Source of the DNA: Candidatus Kapaibacterium sp.
GTDB taxonomy: Bacteria > Bacteroidota > Ignavibacteria > Kapaibacteriales > JAEUSM01
DNA length: 64,000 nt
NCBI GenBank assembly: GCA_016788785.1
Contig: JAEUSM010000006.1
Location: forward strand, 186,001-250,000
Reading direction: 5' to 3'
Shown here: positions 9,998 through 18,308 of the stretch, one piece after another
Position numbering within the stretch: the stretch's first letter is position 1
Layout of the letters: each line of letters opens with the position of its first letter
Translations under genes and position numbers: made by a program
The notes under the pieces: model-generated
Seen by the model: the letters and a program-made list of their open reading frames with translations, nothing else
Told to the model about the DNA's origin: nothing
The model's database searches: none

Positions 9998-11263
9998 ATG
10001 GATAAATTTATTGTTGAAGGGGGCCACAAATTAAGTGGCAATGTTACTATTTCTGGGGCTAAAAATGCCGCTCTGGCTATCATTCCTTCTGTACTTTTGG
10101 CACAAGGAACTTTTCGATTTTCAAATATACCTAATATTAGAGATATCTGGACTTTATCTCGTTTATTGCATTCAATGGGTATACATTCTGAATTAAACAA
10201 TGACGAACTTTTTGTTGATTCCACTGGTATAAATTCTACTGAAGCACCCTATGAACATGTGAAAAAAATGCGTGCTTCAATCAATGTTTTGGGTCCATTG
10301 GTTGCACGTCATGGACATGCAAAGGTATCTCTTCCGGGAGGATGTTCATTTGGACCAAGACCTGTAGATTTACATTTAAAAGGATTGGAAAAATTAGGTG
10401 CCACTATTACTTTAGACTCTGGTTATATACTAGCAGAAAGTAAACGATTACAAGGTGCAAAATTTCATTTTGATATTTCTTCGGTTGGTGCTTCAGAAAA
10501 TGTAATTTCTGCTGCTGTTTTAGCAAAAGGATCATCACTGTTAACAAATGTTGCTGTCGAACCAGAAGTAACCGCTTTATGTAAACTTTTGGTGAAAATG
10601 GGTGCAAAGATCAATGGAATTGGAACAACAACCTTAGAAATTGAAGGAGTTGATACATTACATGCTGTTGATGAAGTGAATATTCCTGATAGAATTGAAG
10701 CTGCTACCTTTTTAATTATTGGAGCAATGACTAAAAGTACCATCACTGTTGAAAAAACAAATGCCTATCATCTAACGGCTGTTATACAAGCTTTAGAAGA
10801 GTCTGGTGCGGAAGTGGACGTAACTGGTGAGAATATTACCATTTCTATGGATAAAGCACCAGAACCAGTCAACGTAGCAACTGCAGTCTACCCAGGATTC
10901 CCTACAGATGTTCAAGCACAATGGGCAGCCTATATGATGATGACTCAACATGGAAATAGTAGGGTTACAGACAACATTTACAAAAGTCGTTTTCTCTATG
11001 TTCCTGAACTACATCGTTTGGGAGCTGATATTGAAGTAATTGACAATACAGCAATAATTAATTCTGGAGCAACACTCAAAGCTGCAACCGTTATGTCATC
11101 AGATTTGCGTGCAAGTGCTTCCTTGATTCTCGCTGCATTAGTAGCAGAAGGTAAAACGGAAATTCTTCGTGTGTATCACTTAGACCGTGGTTATGAAAAT
11201 TTAGAGAAAAAACTTTCGAATTTAGGTGCGAGTGTTAAAAGAATCAAAACAGAAGAATATTAA
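9998..11263 (+). CDS. murA: UDP-N-acetylglucosamine 1-carboxyvinyltransferase
   Basis: The 421-residue enzyme is of normal family length. It transfers enolpyruvate from PEP to UDP-GlcNAc, the first committed step of peptidoglycan synthesis, in the cytoplasm. The catalytic cysteine is C116 within PGGCSFGPRPVDLH, so a Cys-type (fosfomycin-sensitive class) active site is kept. The N-terminal GGHKLSGNVTISGAKNAAL motif is also typical. The start ATG 9998 has a good Shine-Dalgarno AGGAG at 9990-9994, one of the few clear ones in the window. Only eight bases separate it from the downstream TPR kinase-like gene, so the two are probably co-transcribed. Confidence 0.97.
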   Translation: MDKFIVEGGHKLSGNVTISGAKNAALAIIPSVLLAQGTFRFSNIPNIRDIWTLSRLLHSMGIHSELNNDELFVDSTGINSTEAPYEHVKKMRASINVLGPLVARHGHAKVSLPGGCSFGPRPVDLHLKGLEKLGATITLDSGYILAESKRLQGAKFHFDISSVGASENVISAAVLAKGSSLLTNVAVEPEVTALCKLLVKMGAKINGIGTTTLEIEGVDTLHAVDEVNIPDRIEAATFLIIGAMTKSTITVEKTNAYHLTAVIQALEESGAEVDVTGENITISMDKAPEPVNVATAVYPGFPTDVQAQWAAYMMMTQHGNSRVTDNIYKSRFLYVPELHRLGADIEVIDNTAIINSGATLKAATVMSSDLRASASLILAALVAEGKTEILRVYHLDRGYENLEKKLSNLGASVKRIKTEEY

Positions 11264-11271
11264 ATCCACCT

Positions 11272-13239
11272 ATGATTTCCTCTCTCCATTTTCAAACTAC
11301 ATTTACAGCGATAGAACAGTTTTCTTCTCATCAGGAAGAATTAGTAGAGTTATTGTCATTAGCCGATTCATTGCGTGAAAATGAGTTATTTGGTCAAGCT
11401 ATTGAAGTAACGCTCAAAGCTCAACAATTTATTGATGAAAATGGCATAGATTCTATTGAAATCAAATGTACCATTTGTGCAAGTTTGTGTTATTTGTATA
11501 CACAAATTAATCAATTTGAATCTGTATTAGAGATCTACAAATCTGTAAGTAATAGTAAAAATATAGAAACAATTTCAAATTTTGAAACTATATACTATTA
11601 CGTAGGGAATGCAAATGTACAATTGGGAAATCTTTCAAATGGTTTTAATTATTTTCAATTAGCCGTTTCTACTGCAGAAAAATCTTCAAATTATCATATC
11701 ATTTCTTCTTCACTTTTAGCTTGTTCGAGTATTTTAGCTGAAATTGGTGAAAAAGAATATGCTCTTGTCTATGGTCAGGAATGTTTGGAATTACTTGACA
11801 ACATTTCTGACCAAGAATTTATTCTCAATATCAAGGTTCAATACGGTCATATACTTCATACTTTGGAACTATACGAAGAAAGTATAGAAGTCTGTAATGT
11901 TATTATACGAGATATTACATTAATTGAATCGCAAAAGAAACAAGCGAGAATACTTACGACGGTCTTTTCGTTGATAGGTTCGATTTATTTGATTTTGGAA
12001 TTACCCTCAGAAGCACATAAATTCTACAAAAAATCCGTTGATTTGTATAAATATCTCGAAGATAACGAAGGTGCTGGAAAGGTTTTAGCGAATATTGCGA
12101 CTGTTCATGAGCGATTCAAAGAACTCAAAAAAGCAGAAAAATTTTATTTAGAATCCATCAAATTTTTGGAATCCAACAAAGAATCAACTGCTTATTTGAA
12201 TGTATCGTTGATGTATATTTCGTTTTTGCTATCGAATAATTTCAATATTGATCTTCAGTTTCTCCATTCATTAGAAATTCAATCCAACAGAACAAATTCC
12301 CTAAAAATCAAATCTGATTTGTATAATTTGTTATCAAGAGTATACGAAAAATTAGGCGAATTACGATTTGCACTTCGATATCAAAAACTCTACACAGAAA
12401 CAGCATTACAACGATCAAAGGAAAAAGAAAAGACCAAAATTGAAGAAATCAAAAACATCATTGAAATTCGGCAATTGCAAAAAATAAGTGAACTCGAAGC
12501 TCAAACTAATTCGCAATTAACAGAGCTGAACAACAAATTAGTCAATCTGAATAAAATTAAGGATGATTTTTTTGCAATTGCTTCACACGATTTGAAAAAT
12601 CCTCTTGGAGCGATAAAACAAGTTACTTCTTTATTGCTGTATGATTCTGAATTAGATGAACAAACCAAAAATGAGCTGTTAGTTAGTATGTTTATTTCAT
12701 CTCACTCAAGTTTGTTTTTGCTCAACAATCTTAATTTGATAAATGGGATTCAAGAAGGAAAGGTCAATCCATATTTTCAAAGTATCGATGTAAAATCATT
12801 TCTGAATGAAACCTTCATAACCTCCTATTCTTCGCTGTTGAAAGTAAATTCCCAAGAAATTGAATTAACACTCGATGACAGTATAAGGTCAACTTCCAAA
12901 TATACCGTTGATACATTTTCTCTCAGTTCTTTATTCGACAATATAGTGTTACAATTTTTGGTAAATTCTACTTCTCAATCAACCTTACATACCTTTGCAA
13001 GAATAGAAAAAAATACTGAAGGTACTTCATTAATAACAGTATTTTCAAGCACATCCAGATCATTAGAAATCTTCAAATACCTATACGCAATCCAAGACAG
13101 ACCAGATTATATCGGTAAACGCCAACTAACCAAAGAAGCAATGTCAATCCTATTAAGATTATCTGGTGGAACACTCCAATACACTCAAGAAAACGGCACT
13201 GAAAAACTGACAATTTCGATTCCAATTACCAAATCGTAG
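11272..13239 (+). CDS. TPR protein with HisKA domain and degenerate ATPase domain (pseudo-histidine kinase)
   Basis: This is a 655-residue cytoplasmic protein without signal peptide or membrane segment. Residues about 25-380 form TPR-like helical pairs; 380-430 is a charged coiled coil (RSKEKEKTKIEEIKNI); then comes a HisKA dimerisation segment with phospho-acceptor H439 in ASHDLKNPL. The following region (about 500-655) should be HATPase_c, but I find no N-box with the usual N-x-x-x-N, and no DxGxG or GxGxG loop; only a final SGGTLQYTQENG resembles the family's G3 strand. It is therefore probably unable to bind ATP in the standard way. No response regulator is adjacent. Its position directly behind murA suggests a link to envelope control, which is inference only. 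Confidence 0.7.
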   Translation: MISSLHFQTTFTAIEQFSSHQEELVELLSLADSLRENELFGQAIEVTLKAQQFIDENGIDSIEIKCTICASLCYLYTQINQFESVLEIYKSVSNSKNIETISNFETIYYYVGNANVQLGNLSNGFNYFQLAVSTAEKSSNYHIISSSLLACSSILAEIGEKEYALVYGQECLELLDNISDQEFILNIKVQYGHILHTLELYEESIEVCNVIIRDITLIESQKKQARILTTVFSLIGSIYLILELPSEAHKFYKKSVDLYKYLEDNEGAGKVLANIATVHERFKELKKAEKFYLESIKFLESNKESTAYLNVSLMYISFLLSNNFNIDLQFLHSLEIQSNRTNSLKIKSDLYNLLSRVYEKLGELRFALRYQKLYTETALQRSKEKEKTKIEEIKNIIEIRQLQKISELEAQTNSQLTELNNKLVNLNKIKDDFFAIASHDLKNPLGAIKQVTSLLLYDSELDEQTKNELLVSMFISSHSSLFLLNNLNLINGIQEGKVNPYFQSIDVKSFLNETFITSYSSLLKVNSQEIELTLDDSIRSTSKYTVDTFSLSSLFDNIVLQFLVNSTSQSTLHTFARIEKNTEGTSLITVFSSTSRSLEIFKYLYAIQDRPDYIGKRQLTKEAMSILLRLSGGTLQYTQENGTEKLTISIPITKS

Positions 13240-13552
13240 AAACTCTTACGATTGGTTCCCCTCTTGAGGGGTGTCATGAAATGACGGGGTGGAATCTTCT
13301 CGACTAAGACGCAAAGCGTTGCGTCTCTACAAAAACTACATCAAATTCACCTCCTTTGGAGGGGTGCCATGGTCACTGAGCGTAGCCGAAGTGTGGAGGG
13401 GTGGCTCTTTCAATCAATTAATGGGTGAAAAATTTTCCCCCCAACCATTGTATATTCTTTCTTAGCCCTGAATGGGCGTTCTATCTCAACGATGGGTCTA
13501 AGCCCATCGATGTAGTTTTTTCATAAAAAAAGCCCCAGTTAGGGGCTTAAAA
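13240..13552. repeat. Gene-free 313-bp region with a cluster of REP-like palindromic repeats
   Basis: No coding frame is supported here. The region contains: a perfect palindrome cccctcttgagggg (13258-13271) followed by gtcat-gaa-atgac (13273-13285); an 8-bp stem agacgcaa/ttgcgtct with loop agcg (13307-13326); a second ctcctttggagggg-type unit joined to ggtcactgagcgtagccgaa (about 13349-13404); gccc-tgaat-gggc (13465-13477); and cgatggg/cccatcg with a 6-base loop (13490-13509). It is noticeably richer in G and C than its surroundings. Units of this style are scattered between genes in many Bacteroidota genomes, sometimes linked to REP-associated transposases; none is encoded here. Confidence 0.65.
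13530..13548 (-). terminator. Intrinsic terminator of hmgA
   Basis: An aagcccc/ggggctt stem with a 5-base loop lies just downstream of the hmgA stop codon; on the minus strand the stem is followed by a run of T residues. It also closes the REP-like region. Confidence 0.85.
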
Positions 13553-14839
13553 CTATTGTTTAAAATTGTCTGAAAGTGGTTGCCAACATTCGAAGTAGTT
13601 TTGTTGAAGAGGAGCTTGATTCATTGCAAAATCTGTTGGTTGAATTACAAATCGAGTCTCAAACATAAATGCTAATGTTTTTGATAGGTATTCAGGTTTT
13701 AGTTCAACTGTTGAAGCTTTTTCAAAAGTAGTTGCATCTGGTCCGTGACCACTCATACAATTGTGCAAACTTGCCCCACCAGGATTGAAACCATCTGCTT
13801 TTGCATCATATTGACCGTACACTAATCCCATAAACTCGGTCATAAAGTTTTTGTGGAACCAAGGTGGACGGAAGGTGTTTTCTGCAACCATCCAACGAGC
13901 TGGGAATATCACAAAATCTGCGTTTGCAGTTCCGTGCAATTCTGATGGTGCAGTTAAAACTGTAAATATGGAAGGATCTGGATGGTCAAATGATACTGTG
14001 TTAATAGTCATAAAACGGTGTAAATCGTATTTATATGGATAGTAATTTCCATGCCATGCAACAACATTGAGTGGTGAGTGATCTGTTTCAGAAGTCCACA
14101 AATTTCCTTGAAATTTTGCAATGATGTTTGTTGATTCGTTCACTTGTTCATACCATGCAACTGGAGCAAGAAAATCACGAGGATTTGCTAAACCATTTGC
14201 TCCAATTGGTCCCAAATCTGGCAATCGAAATGACTGTCCAAAATTTTCTAAAACATATCCACCAAAATTTGAAGATTGTAAGGTCACTCGAAATTTAATT
14301 CCTCGTGGAATGACGATAATTTCTCCAACAGCTACTTCTAAACGTCCCATTTCTGTTTCAAAAACCGCACTTCCTTTGTGTGGAACAATGAGCATTTCAC
14401 CATCAGCGTTATAAAATACAGCGTTTGTCATCGAAGCATTTGCCTCAAACAAATGAACTGCAACACCACTTTGCGTACTAACATCACCATTACCTCCATA
14501 GGTAACCATACCATCAACAAAGGTTGTTGGTTTTGTAGGTTCAGGTAATGGAGACCAACGTAATTGGTTTGGAGATATAGGTACAGATGAATATGGATTG
14601 GAACGAACATTGGATTGTTGAATCAATGCAAATGGTTTATGAACAACAGATGGTTTGATTCTATAGGTCCAAGTACGTTTGTTTTGCGTTCTTGGAGCGG
14701 TAAATGCTGTTCCAGAAAGTTGTTCGGCATACAAGCCATGAGCAACAACTTGAGGAGAATTTTGACCAATTGGAAGAGTATTTGCAACAGCTTCAGTAGC
14801 AAATTCATTTCCAAATCCGGATTGATATTGTAATGACAT
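13553..14839 (-). CDS. hmgA: Homogentisate 1,2-dioxygenase
   Basis: The 428-residue protein is close to the usual family length. It opens the aromatic ring of homogentisate to maleylacetoacetate, in the cytoplasm, during phenylalanine/tyrosine breakdown. The Fe(II) ligands are present: H329 in [10 protein letters not shown]335 in TEFMG and H365 in SGHGPDA; the second-shell H286 in [13 protein letters not shown] is also kept. The conserved N-terminus [14 protein letters not shown] fixes the start at ATG 14839; the frame is open further upstream, but that part overlaps the preceding gene and is not conserved in style. The other genes of the pathway (hppD, maiA, fahA) are not in the window, so it is an isolated pathway gene. 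Confidence 0.96.
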   Translation of the reverse strand: MSLQYQSGFGNEFATEAVANTLPIGQNSPQVVAHGLYAEQLSGTAFTAPRTQNKRTWTYRIKPSVVHKPFALIQQSNVRSNPYSSVPISPNQLRWSPLPEPTKPTTFVDGMVTYGGNGDVSTQSGVAVHLFEANASMTNAVFYNADGEMLIVPHKGSAVFETEMGRLEVAVGEIIVIPRGIKFRVTLQSSNFGGYVLENFGQSFRLPDLGPIGANGLANPRDFLAPVAWYEQVNESTNIIAKFQGNLWTSETDHSPLNVVAWHGNYYPYKYDLHRFMTINTVSFDHPDPSIFTVLTAPSELHGTANADFVIFPARWMVAENTFRPPWFHKNFMTEFMGLVYGQYDAKADGFNPGGASLHNCMSGHGPDATTFEKASTVELKPEYLSKTLAFMFETRFVIQPTDFAMNQAPLQQNYFECWQPLSDNFKQ

Positions 14840-14855
14840 AGGTATATAGTTACAA

Positions 14856-16865
14856 TTATTTAGAAACAGGAGATGTAATAAGAATAGAAACAGTTCGACA
14901 ATAGTATCTACCCTCTGGCAAAGCATTGTCATACGGTAAAACTGACGAACCGAGTCCTTTTATACTTTTAATTTTCAAATCAGGACTTGATTTTTTTATA
15001 TATTCTGAAACAACATTCGCACGTTGTTGAGAAAGTTCGCTATTGTATTTAACTTCACCTAATCTGTCAGTAGAACCTGTTATATCAGCAATTGAGCCTG
15101 GTTTTACAGCAGTTTGAATAAAGTTTTTCATCATGGATTTATTCGTTTCTGTAATATCAGATTTGTCAAAATCAAATACAATCAGACTTAATCTGCTTAA
15201 CTCGAAGGTATTATCCGTTTTGACAATAGGAAACACACATTTACCGGTGAATACCTCCCCATTTTCGCCTTGCACTTCCAAAACACCTTCTAAAGAATCA
15301 ATTTGTTCAATTTTTGGAGCTAATGAAAGCATTTCAGCTGAAGAAAGATTGACATTGAGTAATTCTGGAACATTTCCTTCTCCTTTGAGGGTATTTCCTA
15401 CACTTCCTTTGTGCAATACCTTTAGATTCCAATTTTTAACGGAAGTTGGTAATTGTAATTTTGTTCGAAATTGTTGAATAGATTTTTTTGGTTCGTACTC
15501 CATAAATCTGGAATGAACAACTGGTGCAAGAATAGATGGTTCATTGGAAGTTATTTCAACCCTTCTATTTTCTTCAGCACCTTCAATGTAGCGTTCACTG
15601 GTTTCTAATTCTGGCAATTCTCTTGCTTGTATGGTAATTCTTTTTTCATCAACACCAAAATTATCCGTAAAATATCGTTTGATTCTATTCGCACGTTGTG
15701 TTGCCAACAGTAATCGTTCTGACTGCGTCGGTAATTCATTCGATTCTGTAGTACCAGTAATGATTATCTCACTTTTTGGATACTTTTTCAATCTATTACC
15801 AAGTATTTGAAGTAATGAATAATAGATTGTTAATGTTTCCTTTGGGAGTGATTTTTCATCAAAATCAGAAACAACAGGAGTATTATATTTAGATTTTAAA
15901 TCACTTTTTCCTTTTTCAAAAAAGATATACGGAAGTAAAGGAAATGTTTGCGTAATTACTGTTTGTTGAATTTCCAAAGGTTCTGAAGCAACATTACTAA
16001 TAACAACAGGAATTGGGGCTGGTTTCTCTTCTACAACTATTGGTGGAGGATCTGGAATTTTTTCCTCGGTTTCATTGTAATCCATCCAACGAATTCCAAT
16101 TCCAAATGCTATGGAATTTGAATTCCATTGTGTATAATTGACAATTGAATTTAACCCTAATCTATACGATAACTCTGGATAAGCAAATATATCTTTTGCA
16201 AGTGGTAGTTCATATCCAATTGCAGAGGTAAAACCATAGATTGTACCTGTACCGACAACTGCACCTGAACCAGTCAAACGACTACGAGTAGAATCAGGAA
16301 AAAACACGCCTTCTGGATCTCTTATGCGTTCATATTGTTCATACGAAGTTCCAAACAATGGTAAACCAACATCACCAGAAAATCGCAGGTAGAACGGAAT
16401 TGAATTTTCGAAGGAATTATCAAGCAGATATCGTAAAGGATAGACCTTAAATCCCAAATCAACTATTAAATATGACAATGAACCTTCAAAGGTATGTTCA
16501 CGCTGAAAAGGAACATACGTGCCAGTAATCGGACTTAGAACTTGAAACGAATTAACATCAAATGTTTGTAAATCTACTCCTCGACGTGAAAATAGTAAAC
16601 GAGATGAAACTTCAAAAATATTTTTCCATTCTTTCTCTTCATTTAGCAAGGAATAATCAAAAGTAATTCCGCCAAAAAAGCCATTGGAAGATCCGTATGC
16701 AAAATTTGCACAATCTGTTGTACCTGGAATAACAGGCATTGTAGTGTAATTTTGAATAAACTGATATCCAGCAATTCCCCCAATAAAGAAATTAGGAGTT
16801 ATGATTGTTTGTTGTGAAAAAGAATACGAAAAGAATAGGAAAAAAAGTACTATATATTTGGTCAT
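14856..16865 (-). CDS. Outer-membrane barrel protein with two OmpA domains
   Basis: The protein is 669 residues. A signal peptide (1-18, SYSFSQ) is followed by a beta-barrel-like region (about 20-265), a proline-rich linker (271-290, [17 protein letters not shown]), a first OmpA-type domain (about 310-440, ending ENRRVEI), an intervening strand-rich segment, and a second OmpA domain (about 555-668, [30 protein letters not shown]). The barrel region resembles that of the large OmpA protein at 38272-40962, including the P-x-x-x-x-C segment near residue 50. It probably spans the outer membrane and grips peptidoglycan. It is followed by hmgA after 16 bases, an arrangement without obvious functional logic. 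Confidence 0.78.
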   Translation of the reverse strand: MTKYIVLFFLFFSYSFSQQTIITPNFFIGGIAGYQFIQNYTTMPVIPGTTDCANFAYGSSNGFFGGITFDYSLLNEEKEWKNIFEVSSRLLFSRRGVDLQTFDVNSFQVLSPITGTYVPFQREHTFEGSLSYLIVDLGFKVYPLRYLLDNSFENSIPFYLRFSGDVGLPLFGTSYEQYERIRDPEGVFFPDSTRSRLTGSGAVVGTGTIYGFTSAIGYELPLAKDIFAYPELSYRLGLNSIVNYTQWNSNSIAFGIGIRWMDYNETEEKIPDPPPIVVEEKPAPIPVVISNVASEPLEIQQTVITQTFPLLPYIFFEKGKSDLKSKYNTPVVSDFDEKSLPKETLTIYYSLLQILGNRLKKYPKSEIIITGTTESNELPTQSERLLLATQRANRIKRYFTDNFGVDEKRITIQARELPELETSERYIEGAEENRRVEITSNEPSILAPVVHSRFMEYEPKKSIQQFRTKLQLPTSVKNWNLKVLHKGSVGNTLKGEGNVPELLNVNLSSAEMLSLAPKIEQIDSLEGVLEVQGENGEVFTGKCVFPIVKTDNTFELSRLSLIVFDFDKSDITETNKSMMKNFIQTAVKPGSIADITGSTDRLGEVKYNSELSQQRANVVSEYIKKSSPDLKIKSIKGLGSSVLPYDNALPEGRYYCRTVSILITSPVSK

Positions 16866-16962
16866 AAAATGCTAACTAAATTCACTACAACTGTATCGAA
16901 CATTTGTAAACTAACACGAATATACAATTTTTGTTACATTAAGTGTGAAAATAAACAAAAAA

Positions 16963-16984
16963 AAGGTAGCTTTTTGGCTACCTT
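16963..16984 (-). terminator. Intrinsic terminator behind the Ser-rich protein gene
   Basis: An 8-bp stem aaggtagc/gctacctt with a 6-base loop; on the minus strand the stem is followed by about nine T residues. It lies 7 bases past the stop codon of the gene that ends at 16991. Confidence 0.85.
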
Positions 16985-16990
16985 CTAACT

Positions 16991-17764
16991 TTAAGAGAAC
17001 GAAGAATTGGAAAGTTGTTTGTTCTTATTTCGAGTAAATATCTTATAAAGAATAAAGACTATGACTCCTAAAATTGCTAAAGCAATAAAAAGTTTGAAGA
17101 ACGAAAAAGTAGGAGGATAGACAGATTCTATTTGACCATTTGCACCATATACATAGGTTGGTCTACCATAATAAAATGAACCAGAAAATGGATGCCACGC
17201 TGGTGCCATTATAGAACCTGCCAGATAACCAGCCATAAGTCCAGAAGAAAATCCACCATAATCGTTGACTCTAATGTTGGAACCGCCATACGACTGGTTG
17301 TAGGTTCTTCGTGGAGTACCATACGAACGAGATGCTTGGTCAGACGACATTCTGTTTCCATTTAACGATGCACCACCAGATCTTGGAGTAGCATACGTTG
17401 GAGAGTTTGTAGATTTTGAACCACCAAAGCTATTGGAAGTACTTGTCGATGGACGAGACGAACTAGTTGATGGAGTAGAACGAGTTCCTCCAAAAGCAGA
17501 AGAAGGTTTCGAATTATATGAAGATGAGGAAGAACTGGTAGAAGGAGTAGAACGAGAGCCACCAAAACCCGATGAGCGTGTTTGAGAGCTGGAAGAACTA
17601 CTGCTGCTACTGGAACTAGAACGATAACTGCTGGAAGAACTGCTGGAGCGAGATCCACCAAATCCTGAAGAACGTGAGCGTTGTGCATCAAGTTCGTAAG
17701 GCATAGCCAAAAGCCACACAAACATAATTACTGTTACACAAATAGTACAGATACGAGATTTCAT
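16991..17764 (-). CDS. Ser/Gly-rich low-complexity exported protein with C-terminal membrane anchor
   Basis: A 257-residue protein with a signal peptide (MKSRICTICVTVIMFVWLLAM...DAQ), then about 120 residues dominated by serine with four imperfect copies of a block like SGFGGSRSTPSTSS separated by serine runs, a Gly/Tyr/Pro segment (about 165-215), a membrane segment (about 223-243, LFIALAILGVIVFILY) and a basic tail (FTRNKNKQ). The topology predicts a periplasmic or surface low-complexity domain held by a C-terminal helix. Codon usage in the serine runs is mixed, so the protein sequence itself seems selected. No known family is recognised. The 18269 gene lies 22 bases upstream and is likely co-transcribed. 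Confidence 0.7.
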   Translation of the reverse strand: MKSRICTICVTVIMFVWLLAMPYELDAQRSRSSGFGGSRSSSSSSSYRSSSSSSSSSSSSQTRSSGFGGSRSTPSTSSSSSSYNSKPSSAFGGTRSTPSTSSSRPSTSTSNSFGGSKSTNSPTYATPRSGGASLNGNRMSSDQASRSYGTPRRTYNQSYGGSNIRVNDYGGFSSGLMAGYLAGSIMAPAWHPFSGSFYYGRPTYVYGANGQIESVYPPTFSFFKLFIALAILGVIVFILYKIFTRNKNKQLSNSSFS

Positions 17765-17786
17765 TACGTTTTCCTAATATCTATTG

Positions 17787-18269
17787 TTAAAAAACATTTT
17801 CTGTTGTTAAACTGCCATTATCTTCACGGTATGTGATTTCCACTTTGAACTCAGGGGTTTCGGGAATTTCTTTTTTTGTACTAAATAAAGAACGAAGACT
17901 TGGTCTATTTGGTGAAGACGAACCTTTGATATGCATTAGTAAACTAACGATACCAAATTGTTCTTCATCATTTCGAAAAACAAAGGTTTGTTCAATATTC
18001 CCATTACTTTCTATAGTCAAAAGCTGTAAAAAATCACTGTCCTCTTCTGAATACGCAGGTGGTCGAGTTTTGATATTCGCTAAATATTCATTGAAAATAT
18101 TCTTTGAATATAAAACTCCATCGGTTCCTTCATATTGAATGATACTATCAAAAGTACCATCTTCATCCAAATTCAAAAAAATTTCTTTGACACCTTCTAT
18201 TTGTTTTCCATTGAAATAAATAGCTGTGTCTTCTAAACGACCATTGCTTTCGATTGAAAATTGAGCCAT
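17787..18269 (-). CDS. Cytoplasmic protein of unknown function with internal duplication
   Basis: A 160-residue acidic protein without signal peptide or membrane segment. Residues 3-30 (FSIESNGRLEDTAIYF...) and about 83-112 (LTIESNGNIEQTFVFR...) are related, so the protein is built from two similar beta-rich halves, each starting with IESNG-(N/R)-(L/I)-E. Between them is an acidic stretch (YSEEDSDFL), and the end is again strand-rich (FKVEITYREDNG). No family is recognised. A possible -7 box, TACATTTG on the minus strand, lies at 18301-18308, 32 bases before the ATG; no -33 element is visible. It precedes the Ser-rich membrane protein gene. Confidence 0.6.
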   Translation of the reverse strand: MAQFSIESNGRLEDTAIYFNGKQIEGVKEIFLNLDEDGTFDSIIQYEGTDGVLYSKNIFNEYLANIKTRPPAYSEEDSDFLQLLTIESNGNIEQTFVFRNDEEQFGIVSLLMHIKGSSSPNRPSLRSLFSTKKEIPETPEFKVEITYREDNGSLTTENVF

Positions 18270-18308
18270 AAATAAATCACATTTTATTAAGATAATTTTT
18301 CAAATGTA

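Noticed and set aside
13258-13509. CRISPR array
   Set aside because: The inverted repeats differ in sequence and spacing; there is no repeat-spacer periodicity and no cas gene.
17362-17721. A 119-codon Leu/Val-rich minus-strand frame inside the Ser-rich gene
   Set aside because: It is an out-of-frame shadow of the serine-codon repeats, with no start context of its own.
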